From: RGIG7450 sp045648785
GTDB lineage: Bacteria > Bacillota > Clostridia > RUG12999
Length of the DNA: 64,000 bases
Direction of reading: 5' to 3'
NCBI GenBank assembly: GCA_045648785.1
Contig: JAZROP010000018.1
Location: 4,531 to 68,530 of the forward strand
Shown piece after piece: positions 14,205 through 23,542 of this stretch (its first letter is position 1; every line of letters starts with the position of its first letter). A program made the position numbers and the translations under genes. The notes beneath the pieces were generated by a model. That model saw nothing but the letters and a program-made list of their open reading frames with translations. It was not told the DNA's origin and ran no database searches.

Positions 14205-16979
14205 TTAGTTTTCAATAACTGCTGCACATCTGTCACAAAGCGTGGGATGATTTGTATTTTTACCAACTGTTTCGCTGAACATCCAGCAGCGCTCACATTT
14301 TTCACCCTCAGCTGCGGTTACTTTATAAGAAGCTTTGTAGCTTTCACCCTTATATTCTCCGCCCTCGCCCTCGGTTACTTTTACATATGAAACAATAAGA
14401 ATTGTTTTGAGCAGTTCTTCGTTTGCTTTCAGGAATTCATAAGCTTTTCCTTCCGCAAAAACTTCAACTGCTGCGCCAAGAGAATGACCGATAACCTTCG
14501 CATTTCTTGCTTCTTCAAGGGCTTTCTGTGCATCTCCACGCATTGCGATAATATCTTCATATTTGTTCCAAAGAGCTTCGTCTTCATACTCGCTGTTATA
14601 AACAGGCATATCATTGAGCGATACGCTGTCGATATCATCAGATGCTCTGTGCGGCATGCTTTTCCACATTTCTTCAGCAGAGAAAGCAATGATAGGTGAA
14701 AGAAGTCTTACAAGTGCATCAAGAATCATGAAAATTGCAGTCTGTGCACTTCTTCTTTCTTTACTGTCCGCCTTTTCTGTGTAAAGTCTGTCTTTTACAA
14801 CATCGAGGTAGAAGTTACTCATATCAACAACGCAGAAATTATGAATTGCATGGTAAACCACATGGAACTCAAAGTTATCATACGCTTCATTTACCGTCTT
14901 AACAAGTCTTGTAAGCTTCATAAGCGCCCACTTGTCAAGCTCTGTCATATCAGCATACAAAACCGCGTTTGTATCGGGATTAAAGTCACTGATGTTACCA
15001 ATAATGTATCTTGCGGTATTTCTGATTTTTCTGTAACCCTCGGACAACTGTGAAATAATGTCTTTTGAAATTTTGATGTCCGATTTATAGTCGGAAGATG
15101 CAATCCACATACGCAGGATATCAGCACCGTTTGTGCCTATAATTTCAAGCGGATCCATACCATTGCCCAAAGACTTGGACATTTTTCTCCGTTCCTCGTC
15201 AATTACCATACCGTGAGTCAGTACATTTCTATAAGGTGCAACACCATAGTTTGCAACACTGACAAGCAGTGATGACTGGAACCATCCTCTGTACTGGTCG
15301 TTACCTTCAAGATAAAGGTCCGCAGGGAAAGTAAGATCTTCTCTTGCTTTCATAACAGCACCGTTTGACGAACCAGAGTCAAACCAAACATCCATAGTGT
15401 CAGTTTCTTTTGTAAACTGAGTGCCGCCACACTCGCACTTAAATCCTTCGGGCAGAATTTCCGACGCATCAAGTGCAAACCACTGGTCTGAACCTTTTGT
15501 CCTGAAAAGAGTTGCAACCGCTTTGATTGTTTCGTCGTTTATAATTGGTTTGCCACAATCCTTACAGTAGAAGATGGGAATAGGAACACCCCATGCTCTC
15601 TGTCTGGAAATACACCAGTCGTTACGGTCCTTAACCATGTTTGTAATTCTGTCTTCGCCCCATGCAGGAATCCATTTAACTGTTTTAATAGCCTCAAGAG
15701 TTTCTGCTCTGAAACCGTCAACAGAAGCAAACCACTGTTCTGTAGCACGATAAATAATCGGCTTTTTACATCTCCAGCAATGTGGATAGGAGTGAGTGAT
15801 TTCTTCACAAGCCAAGAGATTTCCTGTTTCGCGAAGTTTTTCAATAATTTTCTTGTTGGAATCTGCGTAGAACAGACCTGCAAACTCACCCGCTTCTTCT
15901 GTGAGATATCCTTTGGAATCAACAGGAACAAGAATTTCAATTTCCGGATAGTTGTTGAAGCACACCATATAGTCTTCCATACCATGACCGGGAGCTGTAT
16001 GAACGCAACCTGTACCTGCATCAAGTGTTACATGGTCGCCAAGGATTATAAGAGAATCCCTGTCAAGGAAAGGATGACGGCATTTCATATATTCAAGTTC
16101 TGCACCCGAAACTGTTTTAATTACAGAATAACCTGTAATGCCGGCAGTTGCCATAACGCTGTCAACAAGTTCACTTGCAATTACATAAGCCTCATCACCA
16201 TTTTTAACAATGCTGTACTCAAAATTTGCATTCAAACAGATTGCCATATTTGCTGGCAGAGTCCATGTTGTTGTTGTCCAGATAACAAAATAGATTTTTT
16301 CGGAGATATCCCCGAACATACCTTTGTCATCACACAGAGCAAATTTTACAAAAATTGTATCAGTTGTATCATCCTGATATTCAATTTCCGCTTCGGCAAG
16401 GGCTGTTTCACAGTCCTCGCACCAATAAACCGGTTTAAGTCCTTTATAAATGTAGCCTTTTTTAGCCATTTCTCCAAACATTTCAATCTGGGTTGCTTCA
16501 TATTCGCTGTCCAGAGTAATGTATGGATTATCCCAGTCGCCAAGCACTCCAAGGCGTTTGAACTGAGTTCTCTGATTGTCAACATGACCAAGTGCAAACT
16601 CACGGCAAACCTCACGGAACTTAACAATTCCTGCCTGAGCCGGGTTGATTCCAAGTTTTTTAATAGCCTGTTTCTCAATGGGCAGACCATGTGTGTCCCA
16701 ACCCGGAACATAATGAGCCTTATAGCCGCTCATATTTTTCTGACGAACTATAATATCCTTCAGAATTTTGTTGAGAGTGTGCCCAAGGTGAATATTTCCG
16801 TTGGCATACGGAGGACCGTCATGCAATATGTATGTCGGTTTACCCTCATTTTTCTCTATTATTTTTTTGTAAAGCTCTTCATTTTCCCACTTTTCGAGCT
16901 GCATGGGCTCTTTAGTAGGCAGATTTGCCCTCATGGAAAATTCCGTATTGGGCAGATTGAGTGTTTTACCGTAATCCAT
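14205..16979 (-). CDS. ileS: Isoleucyl-tRNA synthetase
   Basis: Class I aminoacyl-tRNA synthetase of 924 residues that charges tRNA-Ile and edits valine. The HIGH-type motif is NIHLGHTLN near residues 62-70 and the KMSKS loop KMSKSLGN near 594-601. The CP1 editing domain lies between, and the C-terminal zinc site CERCW ... CDRC is present near the end (residues about 895-918), marking the bacterial IleS type sensitive to mupirocin. There is no T-box leader directly upstream because divIVA ends 2 bases before the start. Control must come from the operon promoter. The divIVA-ileS adjacency is common in Firmicutes. Confidence 0.97.
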   Translation of the reverse strand: MDYGKTLNLPNTEFSMRANLPTKEPMQLEKWENEELYKKIIEKNEGKPTYILHDGPPYANGNIHLGHTLNKILKDIIVRQKNMSGYKAHYVPGWDTHGLPIEKQAIKKLGINPAQAGIVKFREVCREFALGHVDNQRTQFKRLGVLGDWDNPYITLDSEYEATQIEMFGEMAKKGYIYKGLKPVYWCEDCETALAEAEIEYQDDTTDTIFVKFALCDDKGMFGDISEKIYFVIWTTTTWTLPANMAICLNANFEYSIVKNGDEAYVIASELVDSVMATAGITGYSVIKTVSGAELEYMKCRHPFLDRDSLIILGDHVTLDAGTGCVHTAPGHGMEDYMVCFNNYPEIEILVPVDSKGYLTEEAGEFAGLFYADSNKKIIEKLRETGNLLACEEITHSYPHCWRCKKPIIYRATEQWFASVDGFRAETLEAIKTVKWIPAWGEDRITNMVKDRNDWCISRQRAWGVPIPIFYCKDCGKPIINDETIKAVATLFRTKGSDQWFALDASEILPEGFKCECGGTQFTKETDTMDVWFDSGSSNGAVMKAREDLTFPADLYLEGNDQYRGWFQSSLLVSVANYGVAPYRNVLTHGMVIDEERRKMSKSLGNGMDPLEIIGTNGADILRMWIASSDYKSDIKISKDIISQLSEGYRKIRNTARYIIGNISDFNPDTNAVLYADMTELDKWALMKLTRLVKTVNEAYDNFEFHVVYHAIHNFCVVDMSNFYLDVVKDRLYTEKADSKERRSAQTAIFMILDALVRLLSPIIAFSAEEMWKSMPHRASDDIDSVSLNDMPVYNSEYEDEALWNKYEDIIAMRGDAQKALEEARNAKVIGHSLGAAVEVFAEGKAYEFLKANEELLKTILIVSYVKVTEGEGGEYKGESYKASYKVTAAEGEKCERCWMFSETVGKNTNHPTLCDRCAAVIEN

Positions 16980-16981
16980 TG

Positions 16982-17443
16982 TTAATCCTTCCTTTCAGTG
17001 TCATCCGGCAGATTTTTCACAGTTTCAAGAATTCCTTCCAGTAGCGATGCTATCTGCTTTTTATAGCTTGACATCTGTAATTTCACATTATTATATTCAT
17101 TTTCAATAGAGCTCAGCTTCTGCCTTGCTTCAATTTCAATTTTGCCGGCCTTAAGCTCGGCCTCTTCAACGATAACACCTGCTTTTTCACGCGCGCTGTT
17201 TTTCAGTTCGTCACTTGCCGACTGAGCCACGACGAGTGTACTCTGCAGAACATCCTCCATTGATTTATATTTTGATACCGCCGAGGACAGCATATTAACC
17301 TTGTCCTTGAGCGATACATTTTCCATATACAGTGTTTTATAATCCTGGAAGAGCATAGCCATAAAACCATCAACATCTTCCCTGCTGTATCCGCCGAGAG
17401 TTTTCTTAAATTCTTTTGTTTCAAGGTCTATTGGTGATAACAT
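16982..17443 (-). CDS. divIVA: DivIVA-like septum/pole protein
   Basis: A 153-residue coiled-coil protein. The N-terminal LSPIDLETKEFKKTLGGYSR is the DivIVA lipid-binding head with the conserved F and R/K residues; coiled coil runs from about residue 35 to 145. In Gram-positives DivIVA binds curved membrane at septa and poles and recruits division and sporulation proteins. It sits in the classic sepF-yggT-ylmH-divIVA-ileS order and is 15 bases downstream of ylmH. Confidence 0.92.
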   Translation of the reverse strand: MLSPIDLETKEFKKTLGGYSREDVDGFMAMLFQDYKTLYMENVSLKDKVNMLSSAVSKYKSMEDVLQSTLVVAQSASDELKNSAREKAGVIVEEAELKAGKIEIEARQKLSSIENEYNNVKLQMSSYKKQIASLLEGILETVKNLPDDTERKD

Positions 17444-17458
17444 ATTCTTCCTCTCTTC

Positions 17459-18187
17459 CTAAATATATTTTTTTATTCTGACCAGAGTGCGCCCTTTTCT
17501 GGTTATGCTTTGCATACCTTCATATACAAACTTTCCCTTACCTCTTACGGAAAATCTCTCTCCGTTTTTCAGCACATAGGTTGTTTTTGTCATTTCGCTC
17601 CCGTTCACCATAACATTTCCCGCCAGAACAAATTCTGCCGCCTTGCTGCGGCTTGTATTTGCCGCTAGTGCAATTACACAGTCCAGTCTTTCGGACGCCA
17701 CCGTTCCGGCAATATCCTCATACTTCCGCTCAGGCAGAGGTTCATTATTTTCCGCTTTACGCACAGTTACAGAAGCCCCGGCTACATGAGTCAGATTATT
17801 TAAAATAAACTCTTCTATACTTTCCTGACAAAAAAGATATGCACAACTGCCATCAATAATTATATCCCCCATCACCTGCCGCTTTATTCCAAGCGACATT
17901 AGGCTGCCGAGATAATCACGATGATTATAAACCTTACCATCGGTGGGCGTTATGACAAGAAGGGAAATTGGCCACTCGACATCTTCAGGCGCCATGTAGT
18001 CAGGCAAAAATGCCGCAACCACCCTTTCAGCATCGGAATAACCTCCTGAAAATGCAACATTTCTGATACGCCGTGCATGGGGTAAAATGTCCGGACTTAA
18101 AAAAGGTGAAAATGTGCAGTAATTCCCACCATCTCTCCTGCGTGACAAATCATCCAGGCGTGTTATAAGTACATCTCTTTCTTCCAC
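17459..18187 (-). CDS. ylmH: S4-domain RNA-binding protein YlmH/RqcP-like
   Basis: A 242-residue protein with an N-terminal ylmH-type domain (FLSPDILPHARRI, FLPDYMAPEDVEWPI) and a C-terminal S4 domain from about residue 175 (RLDCVIALAANTSRSKAAEF ... VNGS). Bacillus YlmH binds ribosomes and can act in the nascent-chain quality-control cycle with RqcH, like RqcP. The start is GTG at 18187, preceded by GAGG. It lies in the division cluster downstream of sepF and yggT. Confidence 0.88.
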   Translation of the reverse strand: MEERDVLITRLDDLSRRRDGGNYCTFSPFLSPDILPHARRIRNVAFSGGYSDAERVVAAFLPDYMAPEDVEWPISLLVITPTDGKVYNHRDYLGSLMSLGIKRQVMGDIIIDGSCAYLFCQESIEEFILNNLTHVAGASVTVRKAENNEPLPERKYEDIAGTVASERLDCVIALAANTSRSKAAEFVLAGNVMVNGSEMTKTTYVLKNGERFSVRGKGKFVYEGMQSITRKGRTLVRIKKYI

Positions 18188-18194
18188 TTTAACC

Positions 18195-18491
18195 TCACCC
18201 TAGCACCGCAACCAGAATTATAATCACAATATTCTGCAGAAAACTCAGTAGTAAAAGTGCTATAATTGGCGAAATATCGATGGGCATATTGCCAACCGGA
18301 GTTTTCGAAAGGAGTTTCCTGACAGGTTTCAAAAGGGGTTCTGTAAGTGTCGAAATCATTTGCATAACTTTTGACAGAGTTGGGTTTTGCCAGAAAAGGG
18401 GAAACCAACTTATAAGTGCATTTGCAATTATAAGAAACTCCGCTATTTTAAACAGTGAGCTTACAGCTCTTATTACAGCATATACCAGCAT
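18195..18491 (-). CDS. yggT: YggT-family membrane protein
   Basis: A 98-residue protein of two hydrophobic segments (residues about 5-28 and 72-96) separated by LTEPLLKPVRKLLSKTPVG, the conserved core of the YggT/YlmG family. It is part of the sepF-ylmG-ylmH-divIVA division cluster. YlmG homologs affect nucleoid or septum organisation, but the biochemical role is not known. Confidence 0.88.
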   Translation of the reverse strand: MLVYAVIRAVSSLFKIAEFLIIANALISWFPLFWQNPTLSKVMQMISTLTEPLLKPVRKLLSKTPVGNMPIDISPIIALLLLSFLQNIVIIILVAVLG

Positions 18492-18504
18492 ATTCCGTTA
18501 ATCC

Positions 18505-18921
18505 TTAAGACCACAGAAGTCCTTTGTTTTTCAGTTCATCTCTGAAGTCGCCCATAATTGTAACATTATAGGGAGCAATAAGATAAATGTTTGTGGCAAC
18601 CTTCTGAACACTGCCACCAAGCGCATAAATTGCACCGTTTAAGAAATCAAAAATCTTCTGGGCAGAGTCCTTGTCCATAAGCTCAAGGTTTATTACCACA
18701 GGTTTTCTTTCTTTTAAATGGTCAGCAATTTCCTTTGCTTCGTCAAAGTTTTCAGGCTGAATAACAACAACTCTGAACTGTGTTGTTGCATTAATGTTTA
18801 CAACCTTGCCTCTTTTTGCAGCCGGAGTCGGTTCGCTTTCGTAAACCGCTTCCTCAACTTCTTCGTATTCTTCCTCCGTAGGAATTCCCATAGCGTTTAA
18901 AAGTTTAGAAAATTTACCCAT
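18505..18921 (-). CDS. sepF: SepF cell-division protein
   Basis: A 138-residue SepF. It has the membrane-binding N-terminal helix MGKFSKLLNAMGI, an acidic linker (EEEYEEVEEAVYE) and the C-terminal SepF fold with FDEAKEIADHLKERKPVVIN near residues 59-78. SepF forms rings that tether FtsZ to the membrane. It is 20 bases downstream of yggS and 13 upstream of yggT, so it is cotranscribed. Confidence 0.94.
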   Translation of the reverse strand: MGKFSKLLNAMGIPTEEEYEEVEEAVYESEPTPAAKRGKVVNINATTQFRVVVIQPENFDEAKEIADHLKERKPVVINLELMDKDSAQKIFDFLNGAIYALGGSVQKVATNIYLIAPYNVTIMGDFRDELKNKGLLWS

Positions 18922-18941
18922 TATATCCTACCTCCAAAAAA

Positions 18942-19628
18942 TTATCTTTCTCCAAAAATTGCACGGCCGACACGAACCATATTGCTGCCTTCCTCTATTG
19001 CAATTTCAAAATCATTACTCATTCCCATGGACAAAATATCCATCTTTATATTATCATATATTTTCTTCCGTTTGTCAACAAAAATTTTATTGCATTCTCT
19101 GAAAATTTCACGACTGACCGACATTTTTCCACTTTCTATCGGCGGTATGGTCATAAGCCCCTTCACGAAAATTCCTTTCATTGAGGAAACTTCTTCTAAA
19201 AATTCGTCAAGCTCCTGCGGTGCAAGCCCTGATTTGGACTCCTCTCCCGAAATGTTAAGCTGGATGAGGATATCCATCACTTTTCCGTAACTGAGTGCCT
19301 TATTGGAAATCTCTTTTGCAAGTTTTAAGGAGTCTACCGAATGTATCATTTCCACTTTGTCTGCAATATATTTAACTTTATTTGACTGAAGATGTCCGAT
19401 AAGATGAATTTTTGCTTTCTTATTTATATCATCAATCTTGGACATCAGCTCCTGAACACGATTTTCTCCTATGTCAGTTATTCCTGCAGCAATTCCCTCA
19501 TTTATTATATCTGCGCCGTGTGTTTTTGTAACCCCGATAAGCGTTATTTCCTCAGGATTTCTCCCTACACGGGCACACGCATTTTCTATTTTTTCTTTTA
19601 CCCGTTTAACATTTTCGGCAATGCTCAT
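18942..19628 (-). CDS. yggS: YggS-type pyridoxal-phosphate homeostasis protein
   Basis: A 228-residue single-domain PLP-binding barrel (YggS/YlmE/PLPBP). The PLP lysine lies in LIGVTKTHG near residue 35, followed by the family stretch DIGENRVQELMSKI and IHLIGHLQSNKVKYI. It maintains vitamin B6 and amino-acid balance and has no known catalytic activity. It overlaps the end of the HlyD-like gene by 4 bases and precedes sepF, the order seen in Bacillus (ylmE-ylmF). Confidence 0.93.
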   Translation of the reverse strand: MSIAENVKRVKEKIENACARVGRNPEEITLIGVTKTHGADIINEGIAAGITDIGENRVQELMSKIDDINKKAKIHLIGHLQSNKVKYIADKVEMIHSVDSLKLAKEISNKALSYGKVMDILIQLNISGEESKSGLAPQELDEFLEEVSSMKGIFVKGLMTIPPIESGKMSVSREIFRECNKIFVDKRKKIYDNIKMDILSMGMSNDFEIAIEEGSNMVRVGRAIFGER

Positions 19629-20803
19629 TTACCATCCACCTTAACCTTGTCATAAAATTCCAGATTTCCGCCCTCTTTAATTATGGCGAAATCCGCATCC
19701 TTAAACAGGACTTCAACCTCTGTTTCTTTTCCCCCGCCGCCTTTTTGTACAGTTACATAATCTTTCCCGTCAACAGTGTAAACCGCTTTGGCAGGAATCC
19801 GAAGTCCTTCATAGCTTTCAATTAGAATATTTATTTTAACTTTGCGCGCCGTAAGGATGTTGTATATCTCATTTGTTCCCGATATGAACATTACAACCTT
19901 GCCGTCTTCCGGCTCCGATTTTTTATATACCGTGCAACCAAGAGTTTTATCCCCCTCTTCCGGGAATGACACCCTGACTCTCTTTCCTACCGGCACTTTT
20001 TCCGCTACTTGCTCTGAGCATAAAGCTGCCAGTAGCCATTGGGTATTGTCAGTAATTTTGCATACCGGATATGGATATATTTCCTCATCTGCCTTATACT
20101 CATCTCTACCCAGATATTCCTCTACCGCAGACGGTGTAAGCGTTTGAGCACTTTCAAAAGAAAGTGTTTTTTCAAGTCCATCCGCAGATGCAACAAATAC
20201 ACCGCTTCTCGGAGCACTTAATGTCTGTCTAGCAGCCCCAAGCCGCCCTTCAAGCTCGATTTTCTGTCTGTTTAAATTACCTAAAATGCTTTCCTTGCTG
20301 CCCTTTTCATTTTTCACTATATTATTTTTTCTCTCTATCAGCAAATCTATTTCATTTCTGATTTCATTTATGGCTTTCTGGTCACCCACGGCCGCAAGTG
20401 CCGAAATTTGTTTTGTATAAGAGAATATTTTGTTATCTATCGAAAAGATATCATTTGTCAGCGCTTTGTCGGTGGATTCAGCCATTGAGGCTTCACGGAT
20501 TTTCTGGTTTATTACATTAAGCTGTTTAACAACTTCAACATCCGGCTCCCCCTTGCAAAACCAACCTACTGCTTCACCTGCCCAGACCTTGTTTTCGCTT
20601 TCCACAACATTCTGAAAATACCCCTGACCGTCAACCGTGATAGGTGTTTCCGTCCTGAGAACAAGTGCATAATCATCTATTTCCACTTTATATTCGCCAA
20701 ACGCTGCCGTAGCCTCGCTCTGCGGGTTCATAATTCTCCCGTAAACAGACCAGAGCACTATAAGCGCCACAAATATGAGAATAAGAGGAATTGATTTTTT
20801 CAT
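19625..20803 (-). CDS. HlyD-like membrane fusion/adaptor protein
   Basis: A 392-residue protein with one N-terminal membrane helix (residues 5-22), a coiled coil (about 95-200) and flanking barrel-sandwich and beta-barrel regions (SAPRSGVFVASADGLE, then GKRVRVSFPEEG and a C-terminal VDGKDYVTVQKGGGG). This is the architecture of HlyD-family adaptors and their Gram-positive relatives. No ABC or RND partner is adjacent. It lies between miaA and yggS with 4-base overlaps at both ends, so it is strictly cotranscribed with the division cluster. A role in the cell envelope is an inference. Confidence 0.7.
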   Translation of the reverse strand: MKKSIPLILIFVALIVLWSVYGRIMNPQSEATAAFGEYKVEIDDYALVLRTETPITVDGQGYFQNVVESENKVWAGEAVGWFCKGEPDVEVVKQLNVINQKIREASMAESTDKALTNDIFSIDNKIFSYTKQISALAAVGDQKAINEIRNEIDLLIERKNNIVKNEKGSKESILGNLNRQKIELEGRLGAARQTLSAPRSGVFVASADGLEKTLSFESAQTLTPSAVEEYLGRDEYKADEEIYPYPVCKITDNTQWLLAALCSEQVAEKVPVGKRVRVSFPEEGDKTLGCTVYKKSEPEDGKVVMFISGTNEIYNILTARKVKINILIESYEGLRIPAKAVYTVDGKDYVTVQKGGGGKETEVEVLFKDADFAIIKEGGNLEFYDKVKVDGK

Positions 20804-21714
20804 CTTAGACTACTCCTTACCTCATCTGAGAGAACATCATAATCGATTTTCTCCGCATCAAGCCATATCATATCGTTTCTTTTAAACCAGGTAATCTGCC
20901 GCTTGGCATAGCGGCGAGTCGCCTGTTTTATTTCTTCTGCCATTTCCTCAAGTGTTACTTTGCCGTCAAGATAATCCAAAACTTCCTTGTATCCAATCCC
21001 TTGCATGGAGGTATTATCTCTCCTGCAGCCCATTTCTACAAGTTTTTTAACCTCATCGACAAGTCCCTGCTCAATCATTATGTCAACCCGCCTGTTAATT
21101 CTGTCATAAAGTACCGCGCGGTCATAATTTATGCCGTACTGAACCGCCTTGTAAATTGGTGGTTTTATACTGTCTTTCAGGCTTTCTGTCATGGTTTTTC
21201 CGGTACTTTCATATATTTCAATTGCGCGCATAACCCTTTTCACATTGTTAGGGTGTATTCTCTCTGCACTTTCCGGGTCAACCGCCCGAAGTCTGTTATG
21301 CAACGCCTCGTTACCATTTTTTTCTGCAAACTCCGTTAATTTTTCACGAATTATAATGGTATCCTGCTCGTCTGTCAATTCTATGTTGTTTACCAGAGAA
21401 TTTATATAAAGTCCTGTTCCGCCCACTACAACAGCAAGCTTACCTCTTTCATGGATTTCTGCAATCACCTTTCTTGCAAGCGCAAGATAGTCGCCCAGCG
21501 AAAAATTTTCGGTAGGCTCTGCCACATCCATAAGATGATGAGGCACTCCTTCTTTTTCTTCTTTTGAAGGTTTGGCACTGCCAATATCCATATATTTATA
21601 AATCTGCATTGAATCGGCAGAAACAATTTCCCCGTCAAGCCGTTTTGCAAGCTCTACTGAAAGAGCCGTTTTACCCGACGCAGTGGGTCCGCCTATCACC
21701 AAAAGAGGTATCAT
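20800..21714 (-). CDS. miaA: tRNA dimethylallyltransferase MiaA
   Basis: A 304-residue prenyltransferase that adds dimethylallyl to A37 of tRNAs reading UNN. The P-loop GGPTASGKTALS is at residues 8-19, followed by DSMQIYKYMDIGSAKPS and the VVGGTGLYI motif near 97-105. MiaB, which converts the product further, is encoded upstream in the same run. The gene overlaps the HlyD-like gene by 4 bases. Confidence 0.97.
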   Translation of the reverse strand: MIPLLVIGGPTASGKTALSVELAKRLDGEIVSADSMQIYKYMDIGSAKPSKEEKEGVPHHLMDVAEPTENFSLGDYLALARKVIAEIHERGKLAVVVGGTGLYINSLVNNIELTDEQDTIIIREKLTEFAEKNGNEALHNRLRAVDPESAERIHPNNVKRVMRAIEIYESTGKTMTESLKDSIKPPIYKAVQYGINYDRAVLYDRINRRVDIMIEQGLVDEVKKLVEMGCRRDNTSMQGIGYKEVLDYLDGKVTLEEMAEEIKQATRRYAKRQITWFKRNDMIWLDAEKIDYDVLSDEVRSSLR

Positions 21715-21736
21715 AACCTTTTTCCTCCACAGGAAT

Positions 21737-23530
21737 TTATTTTATCCGCACAAACTGTTTTTCCACAAAATTTTTAGTCAGTGCAATTATCGCCGGTCTG
21801 CCGTGCGGACAATTAACCGTTTTTTCTGTTTCAAAAAGTCGTCTCACAAGGTTTTCCATTTCAGCAAGGGAAAGTTTTTTCCCCGCCTTAATAGAGCCTC
21901 TGCAACTAATAGTTTCAAGCATTTTCAGCTTGCTTTCAGGAGTGATTTCGGTTTTATGGTTGCTGATAAGCGCCAAAATTTCCGAGAGTGCACCATCAAT
22001 TTTATCAGTATCAAGCGCCTCCGGAACACCTCTTACAATTATGCTTCCCGCACCGAAATCCTCACATTCAAAACCTACTTGAGCAAGAAGCTCGATATTT
22101 TCTGAAGCTACTGCCTTTTCAACCGCTGAAAGATTGACTGTTTTGGGAACAAGTAGCTGCTGAGCGGAAATTTCCCCCTCGTCGTACTCTTTTTTTAGTT
22201 TGCCGTAGGTTATATGTTCGTGCGCTGCGTGCTGGTCTATCATCAGCATTTCCTCACCACGCTGAACAATAATGTATGTATCAAAAATCTGCCCTATTAT
22301 CTTATAGTCCTTGGCTGTTTCACTTTCAATCACTGTCTGCTGAGGAGACATGTTCTCCTGCATTATCACAGGCTTTTGAGCTTTTTTATAAACAGGCACA
22401 AACTCCTTTGGTTGCAATGGTGTTTTTACCGGCTCATACTGAATATTATCCTGTTTTAAAGAAGCCGCTTCCTGTTTCGGTAGAGGTTTGAAAACAGGCG
22501 CCTCGATTTCTTCTACTGCTGGCTGAATATCTATTTTTGGCATTTCGGGCACCGCAAAAGAATTCTTAACCGCATGGTAAACCGCCCTGTAAATTCTGCC
22601 CTCATCGGAGAATTTCACTTCAAGCTTTGCCGGATGAACATTTATATCCACCTCGGTTGCCGGAATGTCAATTTTTAAAATCGCCATAGGGTGCATTCCG
22701 TTGGGAATCATTCCTTTACACGCTTCTTCTACGGCATTTGCTATCATTCTGCTCACAACAGGTCGGTTGTTAACGAAAAACATCTGCATGTTTCGGGTTT
22801 TTTTCGCCCCTGTTATGTCGCTGACATAACCGCCAACCCTTATCCCATCATTTTCAAGAGAAATTTCGGTCAACCTCTGAAGAGTATCTTTACCGTAAAG
22901 TGTGAAAATTGTATTTTTTAAAAGTCCGTCCCCGGGGGTGAAAAGCTTTTCTTTCCCATCACTAATAAATCTGAAAGACACTTCCGGATGTGCAATCGCT
23001 GTTTTACGGACTGCTTCCTCGCAGTATCCCGCCTCGGTTGCTTCACGCTTTAAAAATTTAAGCCTTGCCGGTGTATTATAAAACAAATTGGACACCTTTA
23101 TGGATGTGCCTACAAATCCTGGTGTTTCCACGGGATTTTTTATCTCGCCGTAATCGGCATTTGCGGTCATGCCAGTTTCAAATTCAGATGTTCTTGTGTA
23201 AAGCTCCACTTCCGCCACCGCCGCTATACTCGCAAGCGCCTCACCACGGAAACCGAGCGTGTAGATTGCATCAAGGTCTTCCGGCTTTGAAATTTTACTT
23301 GTTGCATGACGCATAAACGCCGCCGATGCGTCTTCGGGGTGAATTCCGCAGCCGTTATCTGTAACCTTAATCATTTTAAGTCCACCGCCCGAAATTTCAA
23401 CCGTTACAACACCTGCGCCTGCGTCAACCGAGTTTTCTATCATTTCCTTAACCGCCGATGCAGGTCGTTCAACAACCTCACCGGCCGCTATCATATTTGA
23501 TAAATTTTTATCAAGAAGTTTAATAAACAT
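21737..23530 (-). CDS. mutL: DNA mismatch repair protein MutL
   Basis: A 597-residue MutL. The GHKL ATPase motifs are ENSVDAGAG near 32-40, DNGCGIHPED near 57-66, and the stretch HATSKISKPEDLDAIYTLGF followed by RGEALASI. The linker (about 330-410) is low-complexity. The C-terminal domain has DQHAAHE (residues about 428-434) and an SCRGSIKAG motif near 555-563, matching endonuclease-type MutL, together with the terminal GRPAI. Lineages without MutH nick DNA with this domain. It lies 12 bases downstream of mutS. Confidence 0.96.
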   Translation of the reverse strand: MFIKLLDKNLSNMIAAGEVVERPASAVKEMIENSVDAGAGVVTVEISGGGLKMIKVTDNGCGIHPEDASAAFMRHATSKISKPEDLDAIYTLGFRGEALASIAAVAEVELYTRTSEFETGMTANADYGEIKNPVETPGFVGTSIKVSNLFYNTPARLKFLKREATEAGYCEEAVRKTAIAHPEVSFRFISDGKEKLFTPGDGLLKNTIFTLYGKDTLQRLTEISLENDGIRVGGYVSDITGAKKTRNMQMFFVNNRPVVSRMIANAVEEACKGMIPNGMHPMAILKIDIPATEVDINVHPAKLEVKFSDEGRIYRAVYHAVKNSFAVPEMPKIDIQPAVEEIEAPVFKPLPKQEAASLKQDNIQYEPVKTPLQPKEFVPVYKKAQKPVIMQENMSPQQTVIESETAKDYKIIGQIFDTYIIVQRGEEMLMIDQHAAHEHITYGKLKKEYDEGEISAQQLLVPKTVNLSAVEKAVASENIELLAQVGFECEDFGAGSIIVRGVPEALDTDKIDGALSEILALISNHKTEITPESKLKMLETISCRGSIKAGKKLSLAEMENLVRRLFETEKTVNCPHGRPAIIALTKNFVEKQFVRIK

Positions 23531-23542
23531 TTAAATTTCCCC

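Noticed and set aside
15780..16985. A 401-codon open frame on the plus strand
   Set aside because: It lies entirely antisense to ileS, is rich in Cys, Phe and Asn as expected from reverse reading of a real gene, has no ribosome-binding site and matches no family.
16979..16990. T-box leader before ileS (and, likewise, before leuS at 53643)
   Set aside because: The upstream genes end 2 to 5 bases before the starts, so no leader exists.
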